Shown: positions 57,032-64,000 of the stretch, in pieces
Numbering within the stretch: the first letter of the stretch is position 1
How the letters are laid out: each line of letters begins with the position of its first letter
DNA from: Tahibacter soli
GTDB taxonomy: Bacteria > Pseudomonadota > Gammaproteobacteria > Xanthomonadales > Rhodanobacteraceae
Reading direction: 5' to 3'
NCBI RefSeq assembly: GCF_025717065.2
Contig: NZ_JAOVZO020000020.1
Span: forward strand, 372,001 to 436,000
Length of the DNA: 64,000 bases
The notes under the pieces: model-generated
Told to the model about the DNA's origin: nothing
What the model saw: the letters and a program-made list of their open reading frames with translations, nothing else
Databases searched by the model: none
Program-made: the position numbers and the translations under genes

Positions 57032-57694
57032 ATGTGCAGGGTCTTGCGCGCGGCGTTCGCCGCGCTGGTCGGTTTCGCCGCGACGTCGCACGCGGCTGCA
57101 CCGCCGCTCGCGTCGGAGGCGCGGCTGCCGCAGTCGATCACCGTCGCGCAGCGCTCGACCACGCCGCTCGCGGCGATGGGCCTGCCGCTCGCGCTGTCGA
57201 TCGGCGACGTCACCGGCGGCGAAGTGCTCACGCGCGTCGCGACGACCGACGGCGTCGACGTGTTCGGCCCGCGCATCATGCGTGCCGGCGAGCGCGCATC
57301 ATTCGACGCCGCCGGCCGCAAGCTCACGCTGACGCTGGTCGCGCTCGACAACGCGCTCGTCGGCGAGGACTACGCGACGTTCACGGTCGCCGCCGCGGCG
57401 GCGCTGTCGGAAACCGAGAAGATCGAACGCCTGCTCGGCGCGATCGAAGCGCTGCCGGATGCGCGCTTCGTGCGCAACGGCAACGACCATTCGCCGCAGG
57501 AAGCCGTCGCGCACCTCAGGCGCAAGTGGAAGGCGGCGGCGGGCCGTGCGGACGACGCGCGGCGCTTCGTCGACGAGCTCGCGTCCACGTCGTCGACGAG
57601 CGGCAAGCCGTACGAAATCCGCTACGCCGACGGCCGCACCGCGACGGTACGCGACTTTTTGCTCGGCGAACTGGCGCGGCTCGAACAGCGCTGA
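57032..57694 (+). CDS. exported protein with C-terminal DUF5329 domain
   Basis: A 220-residue protein with a Sec signal peptide (residues about 1-22, ending SHAAA). Residues about 125-220 match the DUF5329 pattern: EKIERLLGAIEALPDARFVRNG, HLRRKWKA, FVDELASTSSTSGKPYEIRYADG (each shorter than a full motif) and a terminal FLLGELARLE. Residues 25-120 are a beta-rich region not recognised. Periplasmic; function unknown. Divergent from pncC and followed by another exported hypothetical. Confidence 0.72.
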   Translation: MCRVLRAAFAALVGFAATSHAAAPPLASEARLPQSITVAQRSTTPLAAMGLPLALSIGDVTGGEVLTRVATTDGVDVFGPRIMRAGERASFDAAGRKLTLTLVALDNALVGEDYATFTVAAAAALSETEKIERLLGAIEALPDARFVRNGNDHSPQEAVAHLRRKWKAAAGRADDARRFVDELASTSSTSGKPYEIRYADGRTATVRDFLLGELARLEQR

Positions 57695-57796
57695 AGCGCG
57701 GGCGGCGCAGCGCCGGTGTCTGACCCGCATGTGAGAGGAACCGTTCGCTCGCGGCACCTCGAACGTATCGCCGCAACGCATGGACAGGGGACCGCC

Positions 57797-58621
57797 ATGA
57801 ATCATGCAACGCTGCTCGGCGCGATGCTGTCGCCCGCACTGCTCAACCATCCGGGGCCGGCGCAATCGCCGCCCGCGCCCGCCGTGCACGGCGACGCCGA
57901 ATACGCGGTGCGCTGGCGGCCCGGCGGCGACATCGCGGCCGAACTTGCGGACACGATCGCGCGCCTGCGCCGCGACGACGCCGCGGCGGCGACGCTGCCG
58001 CCGGCGAAAAATTTCTCGATCGCGTACTACGACGTGGCGCCGGCCGCGTGGCCCGACGGCTACGCGGCGAGCCTGCGCGAACGCGTGGAGAAAAAGAACG
58101 GCAAGGAAGACGTCGAGCTGACGTACAAGGTGCGCGGCCCCGCGCCGCTGCCTTCGCCGTTTCCGACGGTGCCCGGCAGCGGCCTGGCGAATGTCGACCG
58201 GCAGGAGGAAACCGATGTCACGGTCGTCGCCGCGCGCGACCGGTCCGTGCGCAACGCATCGATCAGCTGTTCGATCAAACCGAAGAAGGTCGACATCGTG
58301 CCCGAGCCGTTCGCGACGATGTCGGGCAAGCGCCCGTGCACGATCGCGATGACGCGCTACAAGCTGCCGTGGAAAGCGGCGCGGCCGGACGACGAGACGA
58401 ACGGCCGCGAAGACCTCAAGATCGAAACGTGGACGTTCGCGACGGCGAGCGGCGCGCACCGCGCGCTGATCGAGGTGTCCTGGAAGGGGACGACCGATCC
58501 GCGAGACGAGGACGCGTTCCGCGCCGCCGTGCAGCCGCTGATCGATCGCCTGCCGGACGGCGTGCCGCCGAGCAAGGAGCGCACGGCGGCGGAATGCGAC
58601 GCCGACACGTGGACGCCGTGA
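57797..58621 (+). CDS. hypothetical protein, possibly exported
   Basis: A 274-residue protein not recognised. The first 35 residues are weakly hydrophobic and then proline/alanine-rich (HPGPAQSPPAPAVHG), which may be a poor signal peptide and linker. The rest is alpha/beta with paired cysteines (SISCSIKPKK and KRPCTIAM), compatible with a periplasmic disulfide. ATG at 57797 with AGGGGA upstream was chosen over an upstream frame without a ribosome site. Converges with the transporter gene, ten bases apart. Confidence 0.6.
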   Translation: MNHATLLGAMLSPALLNHPGPAQSPPAPAVHGDAEYAVRWRPGGDIAAELADTIARLRRDDAAAATLPPAKNFSIAYYDVAPAAWPDGYAASLRERVEKKNGKEDVELTYKVRGPAPLPSPFPTVPGSGLANVDRQEETDVTVVAARDRSVRNASISCSIKPKKVDIVPEPFATMSGKRPCTIAMTRYKLPWKAARPDDETNGREDLKIETWTFATASGAHRALIEVSWKGTTDPRDEDAFRAAVQPLIDRLPDGVPPSKERTAAECDADTWTP

Positions 58622-58630
58622 GCACGCCGC

Positions 58631-60430
58631 TTACGCGCCGGGCCAGAGCCGCAGCGCGACGAACGCCGTGATCGCCGCGAAGGCGGCCGTCAGCGGCGCG
58701 CCGACGCGGAAGAAGTCGCCGAAGCGATAGCCGCCCGGTCCGTACACGAGCAGGTTGCCGTGGTGCCCGAGCGGCGTCAGGAACGCCGCGACCGCGCCGA
58801 TCGCGAGGCTTGCGACCAGCGCTTCGGGCGCAACGCCGAGCGGCTGCGCCATGCGCGCGGCGATCGGCGCGAGCAGCACGACGGTCGCCGCATCCGACAG
58901 CACCTGCGTCACGATCGCGCCGGCGCCGAATACGAGTACTAAAATCCAGAAGGGAGAAAACTGGTCGAGCAGCGGCGCGAATGCTTCGGCCGCGAGCGTC
59001 GTCAGGCCGGTCTGTTCGAGCGCCGCGCCGAGCGCGAGCGCGCCGGCGATGAACACCACGACGCGCAGCTCGAGCGCCGCGTACGCCTCTTCGGCCGACA
59101 GGCAGCGCGCGAGCACGACACCGATCGCGCCGGCGAGAAACGCGATGTGCACCGGCAGGAGTTCGGTCGCCGCCGCGACGACGCTCGCCGCGAGCACGCC
59201 GAGGGCCCACCACGCGCGCGAGCGGCGCAGGCGCTGCGCGCCGAACGGCAGCGCCATCAGAAATTCGCGCTGCGCGCCGAGCGCGGCGATCTGCTCGGGT
59301 TCGCCCCACACCACCAGCGTGTCGCCGGCGCGCAGCTGCGCGCTCGCGAGTTCACCGCGCACCCAGCCGTCACGGCGCCACAGGCCGACGACGATCACGC
59401 CGAAGCGGCGCCGGAAATCGATCGCCGACACCGCGCGCCCGACGAGCCACGAATGCGGCGCGATCACGACCTGCGTGAGCCGTTCCTCGCCGAAACGGTC
59501 GGTGGCGTTCGCGTCGCCGGGCTCGCCGTATTTCGCGACGGCGTGCAGCGCAAGGCCCTTTTCGTCGGCGATGTCGGCGAGGCCCTGCGGCGTCGAACGC
59601 ACGAGCAGCACGTCGCCGGCTTCGAGCGTGCGCGACGCGAGCGCGTGGCGGATCGGATCGCCGCGGCGCAGCCAGTCGACCACTTCGAAGCGGTCGCGAT
59701 AGCGCTCGACGAACGCGGGATACGCGAGCCCGGCCTGCGGCGCACCGTCGAGAATCAGGAGTTCGGTGTAGTAGTCGTCGAGCGCGAAGCGACGGCCGTT
59801 CGCGCCGCCGCCGGCCGTGCGATCGGGCAGCAGCCAGCGGCCCGGCAGCATCATGTAGACGAGACTGAACGCGACGAGCGCGACGCCGATAGGCGTCAGC
59901 GAAAAGATGCCGTAGCCTTCGCGGCCGGCTTCCTGCAGCACATGATCGGCGACGAGAAACGCCGGCGCGCCGATCAGCGTGAGCGTGGTGCCGATGGAGG
60001 CTGCGAGCGACACCGGCATCAGGAGGCGCGACGCCGGAAATTCGCCGCGCTGCGCGACGCCGGTCGCGATCGGCACCATCAGCGCGGTGATGAGCAGGTG
60101 ATGCGTCAGCGCCGACAGCAGCGCCGCGGCGAGCATCAGCACCGCGAGCGCCCAGACGACGCGCGTGCCCGCGATGCGCGACACGCCCCGACCGAATTGT
60201 TCGGCAAGGCCGGTATTGACGACGGCGGCCGACAGCACGAACGCGCCGACGACGGCGATCACCGGCTCGCTGCCGAAACCCCTGAGCGCGGCCTCGGGCC
60301 GCAGCACGCCGGTGACGACGAACGCGACGAGGGCGAGCATCGCGACGATGTCCGAACGCAGCCACTCGGTGACGAGCAGGAGCAACGTCAGGGCGAGTAT
60401 CGCGAGGCACAGGATCTGCGGCGGAGTCAT
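58631..60430 (-). CDS. SLC13/DASS-type transporter with RCK_C domains
   Basis: A 599-residue inner-membrane carrier. Two blocks of membrane helices (residues about 1-190 and 400-599) flank a soluble region with two TrkA_C/RCK_C domains (SRTLEAGDVLLVRSTPQGL and ASAQLRAGDTLVVWGEPEQI, each one shown in part). Such proteins belong to the divalent anion:Na+ symporter group (sulfate, dicarboxylates, phosphate or silicate in various relatives). Substrate cannot be told here. ATG at 60430 precedes the first helix directly. Confidence 0.85.
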   Translation of the reverse strand: MTPPQILCLAILALTLLLLVTEWLRSDIVAMLALVAFVVTGVLRPEAALRGFGSEPVIAVVGAFVLSAAVVNTGLAEQFGRGVSRIAGTRVVWALAVLMLAAALLSALTHHLLITALMVPIATGVAQRGEFPASRLLMPVSLAASIGTTLTLIGAPAFLVADHVLQEAGREGYGIFSLTPIGVALVAFSLVYMMLPGRWLLPDRTAGGGANGRRFALDDYYTELLILDGAPQAGLAYPAFVERYRDRFEVVDWLRRGDPIRHALASRTLEAGDVLLVRSTPQGLADIADEKGLALHAVAKYGEPGDANATDRFGEERLTQVVIAPHSWLVGRAVSAIDFRRRFGVIVVGLWRRDGWVRGELASAQLRAGDTLVVWGEPEQIAALGAQREFLMALPFGAQRLRRSRAWWALGVLAASVVAAATELLPVHIAFLAGAIGVVLARCLSAEEAYAALELRVVVFIAGALALGAALEQTGLTTLAAEAFAPLLDQFSPFWILVLVFGAGAIVTQVLSDAATVVLLAPIAARMAQPLGVAPEALVASLAIGAVAAFLTPLGHHGNLLVYGPGGYRFGDFFRVGAPLTAAFAAITAFVALRLWPGA

Positions 60431-60582
60431 GGCGCTTCCTTGGCGAGAGTTCGCAGTGTCGCAAGAGTGCACAGCACGGGCCAGCTCCGCGAAACCGCCG
60501 TCGTACAGGCGCACCGAGTCCTGGACGGTGGAACGCGCGCGCAACCGAGCAGTACTTATTCGCCGGTACGGTTGACGCCTCG

Positions 60583-63500
60583 CTACCGCGCGGTAGTCGG
60601 TGCAACTTGACTTTGCCGATGGTGCTTCGGAAACCCTCGACTGAAATGCGTAATCGAAGCCCAGTAGAACGGATGCCGGAAATGCCGGCTCTCGCGCAGC
60701 GCAAGCTGTGCGTCTCGAAGCGATGCAGACGTGCCGGCGATACCGTGCTTTCCTATCTCGGCGTAGAACGGCGGCAACCAGACCCGGCTTGCGGACTCGC
60801 TCAAAGACCAGCGCGACGCCACGACGTCGTCGACGCCCGCAGCGGACAACGCCTCGGCGAAGTTCGTCGCAACGCCGGTGCGCGCAAGGTCGGTGCTCGC
60901 CGTTTCGCACGCATTCAAGACCAGCAAGTCGGCCCCCACGGGTTGAGAGACAAGACTCATCCAACTCAGAAACTGATCCGGTTCGCCGTCTCGCGACGAC
61001 GGCAGCCACAATCCCGAATAGCCCTGCAAACCTGCTCGGGTTTGTCCATGCGCAGCGACATGCACCCAGGCGTGTTTCTTTTCCAGCGCCGCCATCAACC
61101 CGCGCGCGGACAATTCATGCGTTTGGACGAGCGTCGCGGCCTGGCTCGGCAACGCTGCGCGAACAATCTCTGCCTCGCCTTGCGCGAACGCCATGGGCGA
61201 AAGCGTACTGCTCTCCACGCGAGGTAAAGCGACAAACACGCTCGCTGCAGTGGGAGGCGCTTCCTGATCGCGCCATCGTGCCAACGTCACGACGCTGGTT
61301 TTCGTTGTCGTGACCAAAGGCTCGTCTGTCGTGGGCCAGACGACCGCCGCATAGGGCACGCCGGACAACGACGGATCCTCGACAACGAGCAGCTCGGCGG
61401 GAGCCTGTGCCGCCGCCGGAAGCAACAAACGGCCCGTCGCGATACCTGCCGTCTTGATCGCGTTGACCGAACTCGTACGGTCGGCCGTGAGTAGGGTCAA
61501 ATCGGCCGACGTTTTCAGTAGCGTCGCCGCGTCGACGCCCGGCCCCAGCGTCGCACTCTTCGCCGACACCGCGAGAACGGCCGCTTGCTTCTCGCCGATC
61601 AGGGGAATCAGAACCAGCGCATCGTCCGGAAGGTGACGGCGAATATCGGCCAGCAAAGGTACGAGCGATCGGGGTCGCGGCTCGCCGGACGCACGCGACC
61701 AGACTCGCAACAACGCGCGCTGGGCCGCCAAGGGCGTGACCTTGGAAGAACCCTGAGGCATCAACAATTCGCTGGCCAACGCGCGCTCGAAATCGGCAGA
61801 TCGGGTGCCGGACCGGGCGTGCCCCGGCAAAACGAGCAGCGAACGCGGTTGTGTAAGCGCCAGCATTTTCCACAGCGATTCGATGTCCGGCCGCGCTCCG
61901 TCGGCCGCGCCCAGCGCAATATCAATGAAGGTTCGGCGTACGCCGACCAGTCGCTGCGCCGCCATCTGCCGCAGACCGGGCTCCTGCGCACGCCATGCCA
62001 ACTCGACGATGCGATCCGCGCTGGCTCCAAGCCGCGACAGCGCTTGCACGACCTGTCCCAGCGCCGCATCCCGACGCGCTTGCAACAGTTCGACGGCCAG
62101 TCGCATGTCCAGACTCGCATCTCCCTGCTTCGCCGCAAGGAACGCATCAACGGCGTGCAAGTCGCCTTGATGCAATGCGCGTGTCGCCGCCAGAAGATCG
62201 CGCCGCCAGCGCAGGCGAACCGGCAATTCAACAGCCGGGTTCGGGAGCGCGAACGGCGTGGCGTTGCCGTCGTCCCATTCTTTCTCGTCAAGTTCCGCTT
62301 CATAGGCCGCCAACGGCATGTCGAGCGCCACGAACAACGCTTTTGCGGTTCTCAGATCGACCAGGGCGGCCAAGGTATTTCCGGTATCGCGTTCTATCCG
62401 CGCCCGCAACCACAAAGCCGAAGCCCTGCGCGCCTTCGCCTGTGCGGTTTCAAGGAACTGCAAAGCAGCGTCCACGTAAATGCGGGCCTCGGCCGTAGCG
62501 CCGACGGCGCGATAGAGTTCCGCCACATCGAGATAGACATTGGCCTGCCAGCGCGTATCTTTCGCTCGCTCGAACTCCGACAGCGCATCGTTCGACGCGG
62601 TGAGGGCATCGGCGATACGCCCCTCTCCGGCCGCAAGCGCGGCGCGTAGTCGCGCGAGGCGCCCGGCCGTCAACGGCGTGATCTGCGTTCCGGAAATCCG
62701 TGTTGCCCGGTGCAACACCTCGCGTGCTGCCTCGAACCGGCCGTCGTCCAGGGCGAACTGCGCCAAGTTGACATAGTTGTTCGCAGCATCGTTCCACTCG
62801 CCCAACTTCTCTAGTTCTGCGGGTAACGGTTCCAGGCATCGGTGCGCCGGTTGCGCAAGGCCAAGATTGCGCATCGCCAGACAACCCTCGATCTGCGCAC
62901 GCACCATGAAATAGCGATTGCCCGCTTTGCGGTTGAGCAACTGCGCCTCGCGCGCAAGATCGCGAGCCTGCGCAAACTGCCCAAGCCGGGTCAGCTGCTC
63001 GACGGCACCGAGCATGGCGGCCGCTTCGCGAACGGCGTCGCCGGCCTCCAGCCAGCGCGTACGTGCGACGCGATAGAGTTCCAACGACTCGATCGGCTTG
63101 GCCTGGCGCGAAGCGCGTGTCGCCGCCGCATGCAGCTGCAATGCCTGGCAGTATGGCGACGCTTTGGCGTCGACCTCGACATTTTCGCCGTTGAGAAGTT
63201 TTTCGGCGCGCGCAATGCACCCCGGCAGTTCCTGAATTTGTTTCGTCGGCGCGCAATGCAGTTGCAGCAACAGGGGGGCACCGGCATCGCCGTGCACGGC
63301 CCTGACTTCAATACGCTGCCCCTTTTCAACCGCCAGCGCTGCCATTCCCAACCGCGGCGGGCGAGACTCCATTCCAGTGAACGAAGCCGATTCGGAAGCG
63401 GATGGTGCCGACGACCACTCAAGGTCGCGACCGTTTTCTTTCAGGACGAGAATTCGCAGCGCAGGCGCAGCGCCTGGGCGTTCGTCGCTTGCCGGGTCGA

Positions 63501-63684
63501 GCACGAAGACCAGACTCGCGGGAGCCGGCGGCAGCGTCATCTCGCGGACATCGCCACTGCAGGATATGCGGTCAGGCGGCGTCGAATCGACGACGCCGGC
63601 TGCCACCGCGCTGTCGCCGGCAACACCGACGAAGCAACCGCACAAGAGCGCCCACGCAACGCGGTGGAATGGCCTGGTCGCCAT
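60583..63684 (-). CDS. exported TPR-CHAT domain protein, predicted caspase-like protease
   Basis: A 1033-residue protein. Residues 1-29 are a Sec signal peptide (VAWALLCGCFVGVAGDSAVAA). Residues about 40-145 form a beta-rich domain with DISC-like content not recognised; residues about 175-560 are TPR-like helical repeats; residues about 720-1030 are a CHAT (caspase/HetF) domain with the dyad H879 (HVAAHGQT) and C926 (VLNACETAS). Active-site residues are intact. Its stop lies in a perfect 14-base palindrome (60583-60596). The substrate is unknown; a small gene lies directly upstream on the same strand. Confidence 0.87.
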   Translation of the reverse strand: MATRPFHRVAWALLCGCFVGVAGDSAVAAGVVDSTPPDRISCSGDVREMTLPPAPASLVFVLDPASDERPGAAPALRILVLKENGRDLEWSSAPSASESASFTGMESRPPRLGMAALAVEKGQRIEVRAVHGDAGAPLLLQLHCAPTKQIQELPGCIARAEKLLNGENVEVDAKASPYCQALQLHAAATRASRQAKPIESLELYRVARTRWLEAGDAVREAAAMLGAVEQLTRLGQFAQARDLAREAQLLNRKAGNRYFMVRAQIEGCLAMRNLGLAQPAHRCLEPLPAELEKLGEWNDAANNYVNLAQFALDDGRFEAAREVLHRATRISGTQITPLTAGRLARLRAALAAGEGRIADALTASNDALSEFERAKDTRWQANVYLDVAELYRAVGATAEARIYVDAALQFLETAQAKARRASALWLRARIERDTGNTLAALVDLRTAKALFVALDMPLAAYEAELDEKEWDDGNATPFALPNPAVELPVRLRWRRDLLAATRALHQGDLHAVDAFLAAKQGDASLDMRLAVELLQARRDAALGQVVQALSRLGASADRIVELAWRAQEPGLRQMAAQRLVGVRRTFIDIALGAADGARPDIESLWKMLALTQPRSLLVLPGHARSGTRSADFERALASELLMPQGSSKVTPLAAQRALLRVWSRASGEPRPRSLVPLLADIRRHLPDDALVLIPLIGEKQAAVLAVSAKSATLGPGVDAATLLKTSADLTLLTADRTSSVNAIKTAGIATGRLLLPAAAQAPAELLVVEDPSLSGVPYAAVVWPTTDEPLVTTTKTSVVTLARWRDQEAPPTAASVFVALPRVESSTLSPMAFAQGEAEIVRAALPSQAATLVQTHELSARGLMAALEKKHAWVHVAAHGQTRAGLQGYSGLWLPSSRDGEPDQFLSWMSLVSQPVGADLLVLNACETASTDLARTGVATNFAEALSAAGVDDVVASRWSLSESASRVWLPPFYAEIGKHGIAGTSASLRDAQLALRESRHFRHPFYWASITHFSRGFPKHHRQSQVAPTTAR

Positions 63685-63720
63685 CGAATCTATCGCCTCG
63701 ATACGGAGAACCTGCAGTGG

Positions 63721-64000
63721 TCAGCGTGGCTTTTCATAGCCGTTCGTCTGGTCGTCCTGATCCGGATTTTCGGCGCCGCGCGCGACCGGCGCGCCGTCTG
63801 GCGACAAGGTCCCATCGCAGATCACCTTCTCGCGAGTATCCAGGTTTAGTTTTTTCGCATCCTGGATATTGTGCGGTCCGGGCCGGATACGTTCGCTACC
63901 CGCCACGAATGCTTCGATTCGAATGCGCCGACAGACCACGTCCTGAAACGTGCTGCCATCGGGTCTGGCAAACACGTAAAATTCCGTGCGATTGGCATCA
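63721..64000 (-). CDS. partial gene upstream of the CHAT gene, unknown product
   Basis: The last 93 codons of a reading frame that enters from the right edge; the true start is outside the window. No membrane segment is seen. The visible part contains VFARPDGSTFQDVVCRRIRI and a hydrophilic, charged end (GAENPDQDDQTNGYEKPR). Not recognised. The stop is 36 bases before the CHAT ATG, so the two are probably one operon. Confidence 0.6.
   Translation of the reverse strand, partial: DANRTEFYVFARPDGSTFQDVVCRRIRIEAFVAGSERIRPGPHNIQDAKKLNLDTREKVICDGTLSPDGAPVARGAENPDQDDQTNGYEKPR

Noticed and set aside
56449..57351. A 300-codon minus-strand frame upstream of pncC
   Set aside because: It runs in another frame through pncC and antisense to the DUF5329 gene, and has shadow composition.

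Overview
The window is GC-rich chromosomal DNA (about two thirds G+C by eye) and reads as the core genome of a gammaproteobacterium, most likely of the order Xanthomonadales (Rhodanobacteraceae or a close family). This rests on gene order: yceD-rpmF-fabH-fabD-fabG-acpP-fabF-pabB-pabC-mltG-tmk-holB-pilZ, tig-clpP-clpX-lon-hupB-ppiD, pncC-recA-recX-alaS-csrA-tRNA-Ser, and methyltransferase-rnhA-dnaQ opposite gloB-mltD. It also rests on protein motifs. The genus is an inference. No rRNA, CRISPR array, prophage or insertion sequence was seen.

Layout. 1-1.3 kb: a membrane-anchored winged-helix/TPR regulator. 1.3-13.3 kb (minus strand): a long, tightly coupled unit for fatty acid synthesis, p-aminobenzoate, peptidoglycan processing, dTMP kinase, DNA polymerase III delta prime and the pilus protein PilZ, read from a good promoter near 13.3 kb. 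13.4-22 kb (plus strand, apart from one membrane glycosyltransferase): a small membrane protein, maf, an SMI1/KNR4-HEAT lipoprotein, moxR-DUF58-transglutaminase, and an Slp-like lipoprotein. 22-25.8 kb (minus): HIT protein, recR, ybaB, dnaX, SRP RNA, tRNA-Ser. 25.8-31.3 kb: a kdkA-MBL-moaACDE unit, a divergent heptosyltransferase, a DUF6165 gene and tRNA-Ser. 31.5-38 kb: a PP2C phosphatase, a pentaheme cytochrome, dnaQ/rnhA/methyltransferase, and gloB-mltD. 38-48 kb: fabI, then the folding and proteolysis block with HU and two tRNAs. 48.2-49.1 kb: six tRNA genes. 49-51 kb: a lyase-fold protein, an SMR exporter and a DUF1993 protein. 51-57 kb: tRNA-Ser, csrA, alaS, recX, recA, pncC. 57-64 kb: two exported hypothetical proteins, an SLC13-like transporter, a large secreted TPR-CHAT protein and a gene cut by the window edge.

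Most genes are housekeeping. The less ordinary material is listed as findings: a dense array of perfect hairpins beside tRNA-Ser(GCT) and csrA; two copies of a paired-palindrome intergenic element; a secreted CHAT protein; an SMI1-HEAT lipoprotein; a solitary pentaheme cytochrome with one CX4CH site; a PabB carrying PIAGT instead of PIKGT; an apparent CTG start for fabH; and a recA locus without lexA. No clearly new multi-gene system is visible. The best candidates for new biology are the hairpin arrays and the CHAT locus, which runs off the right edge.
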